From Balanoglossus misakiensis (lineage: Eukaryota; Hemichordata): DNA of 64,000 nucleotides. The stretch spans positions 1,922,001 to 1,986,000 of the forward strand of contig CM082592.2 in the NCBI GenBank assembly GCA_040954595.2. Direction: 5' to 3'. Both the position numbers and the translations under genes were made by a program. Below the pieces are notes generated by a model. It searched no databases. It saw only the letters and a program-made list of their open reading frames with translations, and had not been told where the DNA came from. Numbering within the stretch: the stretch's first letter is position 1; each line of letters starts with the position of its first letter. Positions 25,956 to 37,753 of this stretch are shown one piece after another.

Positions 25956-27662
25956 AATGTGACTAGTTCTCTTTTACTTTGGCTACGCTTAAAGGAAGAC
26001 ACACATACAGACCACATCGATCTTGTCCACTTGATCCACCAGCACGGACATCAGCCTAAATGTATGTGTCGGTCTAGACTCTCTCACAACCCCTCTCGCC
26101 GTCCGTGCAGGCTTATGGTCTGATTGCATGTGTGCCCGGCAGGGGGTGGGGGCGACTCATGAACGCTGCCCTCTAGTGGCTACTAAATTGACCAACCAGA
26201 GTGCGGCATTCTGGCTCACTCATATGCGCGTCTTGTCGACAGTAAAGGCTCGAAAAACCCGTTTTTTGAACAGAATGTGATCATCGAAATAAATCACGAT
26301 CACAAATTTAGAAAGTTGCATTATGTGTGGAACACCAGACATTTTTTCCCGTATGATACTACAACCGATCATTTTCACACTTTGTCGGCCGATAAACGTA
26401 GTGCCAATGTAGGCTGATAAACACCAGTGCCGAAAGGCGGTTTTCAAACTACCGATCATTTCAAACTCTGTCGATCTTTTCATAATAAGCCAAAGAGCGT
26501 ACATGTAGTGCAGTACCGTACCGAAAGGCCGTTTTCAAACTACCGATCTTTTTCATAATAAGCCGATATGACGTGACCGACACACGATGGAGCTCCGTTT
26601 GAGCCAGACAATAGTCCCGGACACCAATACGACAAGTAGACAATTGAAAATCACAAAGAAAATATTTTTTTGGGGGGGTCAGAACCTTTGTAAAAGTAAG
26701 GCTTCGAGGTATGAAAAGCGATATCACATCAACATGTCACGAAAATTCAGTTCACCCACGAGGAGACGCTCACGCTACGTATACTGCATCATACGAAGGT
26801 TCAGGAGCTATGCACTAGTCAGGCGTATGCGCTATACTATACATGCTATAGAACGGAATTGTTGCACTTGTAATCAGGGGCGATTTTGCAAAGACCCATG
26901 GGGGTACACACACCATTTTTCTAAAATAGTCAGAATATATATTGAAATTACCAAAAATCGTTTCAAAATGTTACAATTATTTTTTATAAGAAAGTGCTAC
27001 ACATCTTAAAACACTATAAATTCGATGTTTATTATTTTTCCAAATTTCGGGTCACTGTAAGTTTTATCAGTTTTTCGCAAGGTTTATCAAGATATTTCGG
27101 TAAAATGTGTCGTCTAATAGCTTAAACTACAAACTATCGATAAATGGTGAAAATGACTGGTAAAATACGATTATTCCGACGTAAATAAGCTTAGAAAATT
27201 ACGCGGGAAATCAGCACACCACTTCCGCATTTGAAAACAAGATAACGTTGGGGGCGCTACAAAGTTTAGAAAACACCGTGATTAACGGTCATTTGCATTT
27301 TGACGAGCTAGCGTTCGCACTGATATGCGAGGTAAGATTTTGACTCAGACGTGGTTTCAAATTGGAATCAGCCTTAATTTCTGTAGTAGAATACACGAGT
27401 TTTATCTTGGAAAAACAGTAAAAACCTCAAAAAATAATATGCACACTGAAGTTCTGCTTTCGATCAGAAATTCCTTTCCATTCCGTTCAAAATCCGTGTG
27501 GTGATAAAAGCAAAACGTGGAACATTTTTTGGATTTGGAGAAACTATTTTTTATTTCGTGTGGCTATTCCGTTCCGTTCCGTAAGCCTCACAAGAATAGA
27601 GAGGTTCGGCTACACGTTATACGCGAACGTGAACGCGCAACGTCAACGTCAATAATCTTTAC

Positions 27663-27770
27663 GGCCCTGATACGGGTTTTGCGGCCCGAGGTCGTACGGC
27701 GGAAGCGCCCGACCGCAGTGAGGGCGCGAATCGCCGTACGACCGAGGGCCGCAAAACCCGTATCAGGGCT
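27663..27770. repeat. Near-perfect palindrome, GC-rich
   Basis: Left-arm blocks CCTGATACGGGTTTTGCGGC and GGTCGTACGGCG are mirrored by CGCCGTACGACC and GCCGCAAAACCCGTATCAGG. The arms are about 43 bp and the loop about 20 bp. It sits just beyond the right edge of duplication copy 1. It is a foldback MITE or hairpin and has no coding function. Confidence 0.85.
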
Positions 27771-28365
27771 GTAAGGGTTTTATCATATGCCTTATTGAAC
27801 CACAATCTACAAGAAATTAATAAAAATACACATTCTGTAATTTTTGGAAAGTAGAAATTACGTATTTATCTGCCGTTTTGAAATGATCAATCGCGTAGCA
27901 TAGAGCCGTATTCCTCCAGCTCTTGCGGATTGATATGCATGACGTCATTTGTTTACATTTTATACAGACGCGCTCGAGCTCACCCAGCCGATCGCGAGGG
28001 AGATATTAATTTTTTCCTCGCGACGATCGACGGCGACAGTCACACATTAATCAGATCAAAATTCAAATCATCAATATTACTAAGATATCATATTTGATTT
28101 TCCTAATAAAGCTCTACAACATGCAGGGATTACGGGAGAGGATGGGATCGGAAGCCATACACAGCCAACACTCAAGTCACTGACATCAGACAAATGGCAT
28201 TCAGAACGTAGCAATAACAATTTTAATGAACATTAAAATATTTTAGAAGAACATTAAAACAGCAAAGGTGAAAAAACGCAATTCAGTCTCTCAAAATTAA
28301 TAACAAAGTGTTCGATCGCGGCCCCCATCACCGGCGGTGCCCCATACCCGGAAGTCTCGCTAAGA

Positions 28366-29407
28366 CTACTCGCTATCCGAATCAAACATCACAAACGGAC
28401 GCGGACGTTTCCTTGCGGCTCCAGCTTCAGCCGTCGATGGCATGCACATATGTATAGTGCAGTTGTTAAAAACTGTGGCTGGAGCTGCTTGTTGTTTGAA
28501 TGGACCGGGTTTTGTGTCTTCAGGAGTGCTACTGCTGGGCTTGCTTAGAATTGCTGAAATGCGCCGGTGATCCTCAATCGAAACGGTGTCGTAGTGTTGT
28601 AGACTGGTGACGTTTTTGTGTCCGGTTATTTTTATTATCTGCTGTGGTGGGATTCCTGCCTTCGTCTGTGTTTGAACGGTTGTCTTCCGTACAGAGTAAT
28701 TTGTTTTTCGCCCACCAAACTTCATTGCAGCTGCAGCTCGTGGCATAAATGAGGCGATTTTATTTTTCCCCATCGGTCGATCGAAATACCACACGAGTGA
28801 GTTGATGTCGACTGCGGGTATCGGTTGCAGATAGAATGGGCTGTCCAGGGTACATTTTTCGATCGGGCGGTGTTGAACGTGCTCGCGATAAATTCTGATA
28901 GGGTTTCTGGTAGAATCGGCAACAGAGAAAATGCGAGGTGGTACGGCACGACGATCTCCATATGTTCCATCGCGTGTTTTGGTATCGCGTTCCCGGAACT
29001 CTAAAAAATCGAGGCCAGAGCTATCCCTTTGGATAGTGATGTCTCCGAAGCACAGTTTTCTGTGCTCGTCCCGACCGCGTAGACCGAAGTGCTTCGTGAA
29101 TAAATACCACAGAGTGAAATTCAAGGTGTCACCGTCAGCGCTGCCAAGTTTGCCTTCTTTCCACATTGCCTCCTCTTCTTCTGGAGATATAGCTTCACTA
29201 GCATGACTGCCAGAGCCCATGCCAGACTTCTCGCTCAGTCGTACGAACCGTGCTCGGTTTTCTTTGCGATTTGATGAAATCGTTCACACTTGCCAAATCA
29301 TCTTCACCAACTGTTGCCTCGCTTTCTCCTTCGAGTCCGAAAAGTAAAACATCTAATTCGTCTTTTGGAATTTCTTCCATCCACCGGATAATATCGTCCG
29401 CAGCCAT
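28366..29407 (-). pseudogene. Crypton-type (DUF3504-like) tyrosine recombinase, frame-broken
   Basis: An N-terminal frame (ATG at 29405-29407, MAADDIIRWMEEIPK, ending 29198) overlaps in a different frame a 284-aa C-terminal frame (29220-28366). The latter shows ISPEEEEAMWKEGKLG, then FGLRGRDEHRKL with the likely box I Arg, and the C-terminal core TNYSVRKT (R178), ITGHKN (H201) and SLQHYD (candidate nucleophile Y210). The residue expected to be His in TNHSxR of related recombinases is Tyr (Y175). The middle that normally separates the two parts appears to be missing, so an internal deletion or frameshift is likely. The C-terminus is Lys/Arg-rich and then acidic. It lies exactly in the unique DNA between the two segmental-duplication copies. 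Confidence 0.75.
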
Positions 29408-29829
29408 AATTTATCGTACTCAGCGCAGTGAAGTGGAGCAGACGACAACTTTCGAATCTCGCGCAATAAAAACAAAAGTAGATCCGGATATTGAACGCGT
29501 CTTCCAAATATGGTCACCGGGCCGGGGCGTATTATGCAGCACAAAGGTCAAAAGGTAACTTCGAGATTTCACATCTTCAGTGATTCATAAGTGACGTTAA
29601 TCTTAGGTTGTATTTCAAGGTCAGTGTGAATTATTCTTATGGCGTCACAATGTCGTAGTGTGTTTGCGTCCAAGAGATGGAGGAGAATGAGCTGAGGGGA
29701 ACCAGAGAGAGGGGGAGACAGGCAGACAGAATTAGCCGCACACAGGTTTGAAGTTGCCATGTTATTTCAATTTAGAAAAGGGTTTTCAGCTACTTTGTGC
29801 ATGAGAACACTTTTCATTTCTCCTTGCAG

Positions 29830-30408
29830 AGGCAGAAAATAAGAAACAGGCAGAAAGTAAGAAAAAGGAAAACAAAAATGTTACTTTCAGTGAAAATAGA
29901 ACGGTCTACGTTTTGTATGAGGAGCTCAAGAAATCTTCTGGTTATGAACTGGTAAGTGGCGCAATTCGTTGTTGTAATCATTACATGATTTTAGATTCCA
30001 TTCCCATAGCTTGTATTACATTTTTTCTATATTTTAACACGTCAGTCACACACGCGCGCGCGCGCGCACACACACACACACACACCCATACACACAGACA
30101 GACAGATAGACAGACAGACGCTCAGACAGACAGACGTACATGCATAGTTAGCTGGATATGTTTAGCAATCAAATTTGTGAATACATGCACAGGAATTAAC
30201 CTTGTTTCATGTCCAATCTAAATGTAGGAGTCTGCGAACATGAATACGGAAGGCACTGGAGTTCAATCGGGTTAGTGCATTTTGTATTAATTTTAACATT
30301 GTTTAGGATATATTGTGTGTTTTCCACCATTATATACAGTTTAGTGGTAAGTTTACTGACGTTTCATTTTTCGATTGTGTAATTCCAGGAAATCAAACCA
30401 TTGAATGA
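29830..30408 (+). pseudogene. Duplicated 3' exons of the Ig receptor, orphan copy
   Basis: Exons 29830-29951, 30228-30270 and 30389-30408 match exons 17-19 of the Ig gene, including acceptors, the ITIM-like VLYEEL and the final GNQTIE-stop. The donor of the second exon is changed from GTAAGT to GTTAGT. Upstream exons are missing and exon 16 is truncated at the junction without an acceptor, so the copy has no promoter or start of its own. It could act only as an alternative 3' end for the upstream gene. Confidence 0.85.
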
Positions 30409-32528
30409 TTTACCACCCCCAAAGCACACATGGGTACAACAGGCACATGGTCCAGGGCCGATCGACAGGAGAACCGCCACAATGAAATAACATTCCACTA
30501 AATAAAATATCACACTCCGTATATACAAGCTCTCCATTCATTAAATAAGTCTTCGATAGTTTTAGTGTCGCCTGATGAAATTATGCCCACGTCACGACTC
30601 TGGGGACCAGTGCTAATAAATTCGACATTGTAGCTGAGATAGCGTTGGTGGGCATGGTCAACATATCCGATACCATAGTGGGCAATGAGGGTAGAAATAA
30701 CCAAGTTAATCGCGATTTCGTTCAATTTAGGCCTACTACGATAACTATATACATTGTATGTACTGTGAATTTAGAACAGTTAAAACGGTTTCCCTTGGTT
30801 ACAGGATGTTTGCTTTCATGTGACCGACGCCCTCTCAAAAAGATAAGGTTCTCTTGTAACGGACTTTGATAGTATTGATTAAAATGTCGGATTGGTGGGA
30901 AATGGAAAAATCCATATATTGAGTATTCTCTTACTTAATTCGGTCTATAACCTTGTCTTATAGCATTAATCACGATATAAATACATGCAATTCGATGCAA
31001 GTCGCACAGTTTTATTGTATAGAGTTGTGAGGTGGGACGGTAAGGAAGAGCCGGCCACCATAGCGTGTCTATACCATGGGCTTCGTAGATGCCCTATCCT
31101 GATATCAGCGAAGAGCACTGTACCCGATTTGCACGCACGGGGGACTTTTGGTGATAACACCAAACTCTGCATGAACTTTACACCAATGAAAAAAGATCGC
31201 CATTTCCAAGAGAGTACATGGCACGGCCGGAGATTATTACGCTGTTCACTGCCATGGGGAAAATAGTCAATTTGGATATAAAAAAGGCACAGACTTGGCA
31301 CTGTTAAAGCGCGTAGCTCATCTCACAGGCATATTCCAGCTGTAGCCGCTGGTTACAGGCGTTTAGTGAACAGTCAATCCCATGAGGCTGCTCTGTCCTA
31401 ACGACAGAGAAGATGGCGGCGCCCATAATCTGTGTCGGAGATCGTGAAAAGACACCAGCTTGGGTGAAAAGGAGGGACAAAACCAGAATCTATACTTATA
31501 CGGTGCGCATGAAAAATGCAAGGAAGCGAAGGCAGTCCACTATTTGAATGCATCGAACGGAAAATTGGCTGGGAAGTTACGCGCATGCGCGTGAGACAAG
31601 ACACACAACACAGACAATCCCCCAAATTTAAATCCCCGGGGACACAACAGAGGTACAGGTACAAGATGCTGACTTATTTGTACAAAATCGATGCAAACGT
31701 TAATTACATGATAAAATTCCACCTTGGGGATTCTGATACATTTCAACGAAACACCTTTCCAACGTTAATCAGAATAAAACATTTAAAGTGACATTCCATT
31801 GATTATACCTTAATGACGTCATGAGAAATCTATTGACTTTTCCATAGCAACAATATCTCCACCCCCGCCTGCCTTGTAACATGCGATAGGTTATATCTTT
31901 GGTATTTATTTATTCATTGCTTATTTATCTTTCTCGTAACACTTGATTGATCGACATACATTGTAAGTTGTACACCTTGCTGTATCTGTACATTCCAGCC
32001 ATATTTTTCACTACAGGTTGTAAATTTAAATTTATCAAAACAGTCTTCTGGTGTTTTTGTGAGCCGAATGAGAAGCTGACTACGCATGCGCCACGATGTT
32101 TTTTGAAATGTTATCACATACATTAGAATCATATTCATTCACTCGTTTGTGAAATGTGAAATGCCATGCATTCCGAATGCCTTTTCACTATCTGACATTT
32201 TGTTTAATATCTCTCCTAGAATCACCCCCCCCCCCAAAAAAAAATTCTCTTTAGACTTAAATGATGAAAACATACTGGTCTGAATGCTGCACATGCGCGA
32301 TGAACGGCAGTGTGGCGTTTGGATTAACACTGAATAATTTACTAACATAATTTTGACCCGTAGCGATTACAGTCCACACCACGTGGAAGTAGGGTATATG
32401 ATAAAAAGGGCACAACACCCTGGTTTTTATAAAGGGTCAAAGTCCTGAAATATTGTCCTTGTTCACATTCGTTACTATGATTAGGTAGTAGTAGTAGAAG
32501 TAGTAGTTGTTGTTGTTGATGATGATGA

Positions 32529-32570
<42 letters not shown>

Positions 32571-33954
32571 CAATTAATTACAAAACAGCTGCAGCATGAA
32601 TCGCTATGAAATTGATGAGTCGCGTATGCCCATGGCTGTTAGTATAAATAATTAAAACAAAATGTCGAATCGTTAAATTTATTGTGGTACTAAATGGATT
32701 TGCATGACATGCCAATTTTGTAAATGTTCATGATGGAACTCGTATGTGTTCTTGGTCAAATTCGCGACGCACAATTCTCTGGAGGTTTATTTTTACACAG
32801 AAGAAATGAACAACACCACGTGTAGAGGGCGCCATGTGTTGGAGAAGCAGTGACTAGTGCGTTCTAGTCAGTTGTTGCCGTGTTACCGCATGGGGTGTAA
32901 TCTCAAGCCAGATTCTGAATAACGCATGATTTTCGATTGGCGGTACGTAGCTTTGGTAAACGATGGTTAATAGCAGAAATGCTGCGTTGTTATGACAACA
33001 GACCAGTACAAGGAATAACCCGGAACTGTTTTCTGTTTAATCTAGGTGGGAATAATATGGCAGACGTTTCACATAATACCCATCGTTTTATTTCATTGTC
33101 ACTAGTTTTTTTTATGTTCCATTTCCTAAAACAACATAATTGCGTGTGAAGTTGTAAGAAGAAATTGCTAATTATACATTGGATTGTGAAAGTGTTAAAC
33201 CAAAACGTGCAAGGAGACGCCATTACAAGTGCCTCATCTCACTAGCCATTATAATTAACCATACGAATATCAGGATGGTAATCCTTGCAATAGTAGTGGT
33301 CGCGTTCGTCACATCGTTGGAAAGATCAGTATTGAACCGGGCTTGAAAATGTCACTTTTCGGCCTGTTGGCAAGGCGGTCCGGACACTTTAATATTAAAA
33401 ATACAACGCCATATTAAGGTATAGGATGCTATGCAGGAATTGAGATCTCTTTATTAATAATGGAACTCAATACGTATTGACTTGTATTTTATAACGCTAT
33501 TATTCGTCACGTAAACCTACCATGTTTAAAAAAATACAACTTACGTTTTAGGGGAGTTTTTAAGCATACTAAACGTTAATTGGATTTCTCAAGCAATTTA
33601 ACAGCTTATATCATGTCGATTCATGCAAAGTACACTGTTGTTCACTTCTTGAAGACAGAGAGGGATGTTAAAGATACGACATACAAAAATCGTTTACTTA
33701 CATCAACTGAACTACATATGACATGTAAGATATCGTCCTCATAAAATTCTAATGTACATTCTAAACACTCCTCGCTTCTTTCTTCTTCTAACAAGTGTCC
33801 CTGAAATGAAAAATGTAACTCCTGATAGCATTATTTTTAAGTTCATGTTATTTTCGATAAACGATAACAACATTCAGTTACTAGACAGAGTCAGATGATA
33901 TCCACACACTCTGATCGAGGCGACCAACAAGCACTCAGCGACGGACGGACATAC

Positions 33955-33976
33955 AGACAAGACAGACAGGCAGAGT

Positions 33977-34016
<40 letters not shown>

Positions 34017-34150
34017 GGCAGGCAGAGTTACTGGCGGACAGGCAGGCAGAGTGACAGAAAGACAGACAGACAGGCAGGCAGAGTGACAGACAGACAAACA
34101 GACAGACAGGCAGAGGGACAGACAGACAGACAGAAAGACAGACAGAAACA
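33955..34150. repeat. (GACA)n array, contracted copy
   Basis: Counterpart of the 25500-25955 array, with the higher-order block collapsed. Confidence 0.93.
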
Positions 34151-35212
34151 ATGTGACTAGTTCTCTTTTACTTTGGCTACGCTTAAAGGGAGACACACAT
34201 ACAAACCACATCGATCTTGTCCACTTGATCCACAAGCACGGACATCAGCCTGAATGTATGTGTCGGTCTAGACTATCTCACAACCCCTCTCGCCGTCCGT
34301 GCAGGCTTATGGTCTGATTGCATGTGTGCCCGGCAAGGGGGGGGGGGGGGGCGACTCATGAACTCTGCCCTCTAGTGGCTACTAAATTGACCAACCAGAG
34401 TGCGGCATTCTGGCTCACTCATATGCGCGTCTTGTCGACAGTAAAGGCTCGAAAAACCCCGTTTTTGAACAGAATGCGATCATCGAAATAAATCACGATC
34501 ACAAATTTAGAAAGTTACATTATGTGTGGAACACCAGACATTTTTTCTCGTATGATACTACAACCGATCATTTTCACACTTTGTCGGCCGATAAACGTAG
34601 TGCCAATGTAGGCTGATAAACACCAGTGCCGAAAGGCGGTTTTCAAACTACCGATCATTTCAAACTCTGTCGATCTTTTTAATAATAAGCCAAAGAGCGT
34701 AGTGCAGTAGCGTACCGAAAGGCCGTTTTCAAACTACCGATCTTTTTCATAATAAGCCGATATGACGGGACCGACACACGATGGACCTCCGTTTGAGCCA
34801 GACAATAGTCCCGGACACCAATACGACAAGTAGACAATAGAAAATCACAAAGAAATATGTTTTTTGGGGGGTCAGAACTTTTGTAAAAGTAAGGCTTCGA
34901 GGTATGAAAAGCGATTACACATCAACATGTCACGAAAATTCAGTTCACCCACGAGGAGACGCTCACACTACGTATACTGCATCATACGAAGGTTCAGGAG
35001 CTATGCACTAGTCAGGCGTGTGCGCTATACTATACATGCTATAGAACGGAATTGTTGCACTTGTAATCAGGGGCGATTTTGCAAAGACCCATGGGGGTAC
35101 ACACACCATTTTTCTAAAATAGTCAGAATATATATTGAAATTACCAAAATCGTTTCAAAATGTTACAATTATTTTTTTATAAGAAAGTGCTGCACATCTT
35201 AAAACACTATAA

Positions 35213-36395
35213 GGGACCGTTCAGTTTTTACGGCCGGGGGGGGGGGGGGCGGCAAAATCCAGGGGGGGTCACTTAAATTTTGAAGTCCACAAGGGGGGGG
35301 GGTCATCTGTTATTTTTAAACGTTTAGGGGGGGTCACATACTTTTGCCACCGAACTTTTGCTTTTGAGTCCACAAAATTGCAGTTTCGCACCCTTTATTT
35401 TACAAAATTTTCTAATGTGGGAGGGGCACACCCCCTCCCGCACCCACCCCCTTCATTCTCCGCCACATTTCATTTTTTGCTGGTTTGTCTAGTGTACCAG
35501 GGCAGAGTGCTTGCCACCCCAACCCCACCGATGATAATATTTAACAAAGTGAATACATAAAGGATAATAATTGTTTAAACCATTTTGCATAACTGATAGT
35601 TTCGCGCTGCATCTTCTATATACTAGAAGTTTTATAAATGATGTCTTGACAAGATGACGCCAAATCTTCAAACTTTGAGTGGAGTGGCAAAAAGTAAAAT
35701 TGGTCCTCCCAAACATTGAGATAATTTGCTTTTGAGTTCATTAAAATGCAACTTTGCGCTACATATTTTACTAAATTTTCTTATGTGGGAGGGGGACACC
35801 CCCTCCCACACCCACCCCCTCCTTTCTTCGCCACATTGCATTTATTCACTGGTTTGTCTAGTGTACCAGGGAAGACTTCTTGCCACCCCACCCCCATGCT
35901 TACTTTGAGTGGAGCGGCAAAATTAAAATTTGTCCTCCCTAACATTGAGTTAATTTGCTTTTGAGTTCATTAAATTGCAACTTTGAGCACCGTATTTTAC
36001 ACAATTTTCTTATGTGGGAGGGGGACACCCCCTCCCACGCCCACACCCGCCACTTTTCTTGTTTTACCGATTCTAGCAACTATTGTATTGACTTGTCATT
36101 TTAATTTGTTCATAGATTTCTTTATTGCAATGATATACTATTATAAACTTCAATAATACTTTAAGAAATATATAATTGAGGTGTGAGGAGCCTCATTCCC
36201 TTTATTGCATACAGTGTACATAGGATCAGGACGGCGAATGTTTTCGGCGTGGGGGGGGGTCATCATATTTTTGGGTCTGTCAAATGGGGGGTCATCATTT
36301 TTTGGTCCGGGTGAAGGGGGGGTCAGCCTGATTTTGAGAACCGATGACACAAACTTGCCACCCCCCCCCCCCTGCCGTAAAAACTGAACGGTCCC
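35213..36395. mobile_element. PIF/Harbinger-like MITE, family A copy 2, with empty site available
   Basis: The ends are GGGACCGTTCAGTTTTTACG and its complement, flanked by TAA on both sides. The same position in copy 1 (about 27013-27025) reads CACTATAAATTCG with one TAA and no insert, so the 3-bp target duplication is shown directly. The interior holds about three repeats of a core with CTTTTGAGTTCATTAAAATG and paired GGGAGGGGG / CCCCCTCCC blocks. No transposase is present. Confidence 0.9.
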
Positions 36396-36657
36396 TAAAT
36401 TCGATGTTTATTATTTTTCCAAATTTCGGGTCACTGTAAGTTTTATCAGTTTTCCGCAAGGTTTATCAAGATATTTCGGTAAAAATGTGTCGTTTAATAG
36501 CTTAAACTACAAACTATCGATAAATGGTGAAAATGACTGTTAAAATACGATTATTCCGACGTAAATAAGCTTAGAAAATTACGCGGGAAATCAGCACACC
36601 ACTTCCGCATTTGAAAACAAGATAACGTTGAGGGCGCTGCAAAGTTTAGAAAACACC

Positions 36658-37441
36658 GGTCTTGACTCCACTGTCTTGCAGGAACCCTCATTTGCTCATT
36701 GCTACATATTCACAACATACACAACATACATGTAAACAATAAATTTATGATGATGAGACTAGAGCCAGACCATAGAGCAGTCAGACCCGTTTATTCGAAG
36801 CAAGGACAAAGTGCACTATATGCTGAGTAACGCCTGTAGGTTATTAAACTGCAGCTTTGCCTGCGGCGTGTGTGGTAATAAATCCTGTCGGCACCCTATC
36901 AAGCGAGTCACGAAAAAACAGAGGTAAACCTTTTTCAGAAAATACTCTGAAAACCTGCATCCATTTGCCATGCAAGATAGGGCTCGAGGAGTGGTGTTGG
37001 ACCTCACCTGGTTACCACCAAACTTTAAAAATGTAAACATGGTTTACTCACTGAAACCTTTACAGTTGCTGGGAAATACTACAAAAACAATGTTTTACCT
37101 TTTAACCAAGAATTACATGTCAATAAAATAGGAAGCACAATCACACTTGTTATCTAAAACATTGCTGAAAATATCTAATTAATGCTAGTGAGAAAAATAA
37201 CTTTGATGAACAAGGTCCAATAACTGCACTGCTCGAAGATCGGCCTAGAAAATGCTGAGAAATACCTCAACACGCACATGGCATTCTCCCCACTATGCCT
37301 CATTGGTCAATGCAACATTTTGACACTTTCCTATCCAATAAGAATACAGCAAAAACTTTGAGCACGCATTAAACACTGCTTGTGTACGTGACATCAAGAC
37401 AATGATTTCGAGACTTTACTGTCGAAACGCGCGAAATCATA
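36658..37441. other. About 784-bp insertion (or copy 1 deletion), unclassified
   Basis: Present in copy 2 only. Copy 1 reads AAAACACCGTGATTAACGG across the site (about 27272-27290). No terminal inverted repeat or target duplication was found. The right end has a short hairpin (ATGATTTCG mirrored by CGAAATCAT at about 37401-37440). No coding sequence was recognised. Confidence 0.55.
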
Positions 37442-37753
37442 TTGATTAACGGTCATTTGCATTTTGACGAGCTAGCGTTCGCACTGATATGCGAGGTAAG
37501 ATTTTGACTCAGACGTGGTTTCAAATTGGAATCAGCCTTATTTTCTGTAGTAGAATACACGAGTTTTATCTTGGAAAAACAGTAAAAACTTAAATAATAT
37601 GCACACTGAAGTTCTGCTTTCGATCCGAAATTCCTTTCCATTCCGTTCAAAATCCGTGTGGTGATAAAAGCAAAACGTGGAACATTTTTTGGATTTGGAG
37701 AAACTATTTTTTATTTCGTGTGGCTATTCCGTTCCGTAAGCCTCACAAGAATA

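Larger units (their letters stand above)
21064..27598. repeat. Segmental duplication, copy 1 (source copy)
   Basis: From GCGTATTATGCAGC inside exon 16 to CCTCACAAGAAT, this segment is nearly identical to 29527-37753. It carries the last exons and 3' flank of the Ig gene. Beyond the gene (22060-27598) it holds microsatellites, low-complexity DNA and no confidently recognised gene. Copy 1 is taken as the source because it is continuous with the upstream exons. Confidence 0.93.
29527..37753. repeat. Segmental duplication, copy 2
   Basis: Nearly identical to 21064-27598 over its length, with small indels, microsatellite length changes and two large insertions (35213-36395 and about 36658-37441). 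The left junction falls inside exon 16 of the Ig gene, directly after GGGCCGGG that belongs to the recombinase-bearing spacer. Intervals 30410-33950 and 34150-35212 hold no gene beyond the 44-codon frame at 31413-31547. Confidence 0.93.

Noticed and set aside
25449-26017. Long Cys-Leu-Ser-Val-rich and Thr-Asp-Arg-Gln-rich frames
   Set aside because: They are translations of the (GACA)n array and reflect repeat periodicity only.
26587-27009. 140-codon plus-strand frame, also present in duplication copy 2
   Set aside because: The duplicate has lost the N-terminal part and shifts frame near the end. Similarity between copies reflects recent duplication, and no domain is visible.
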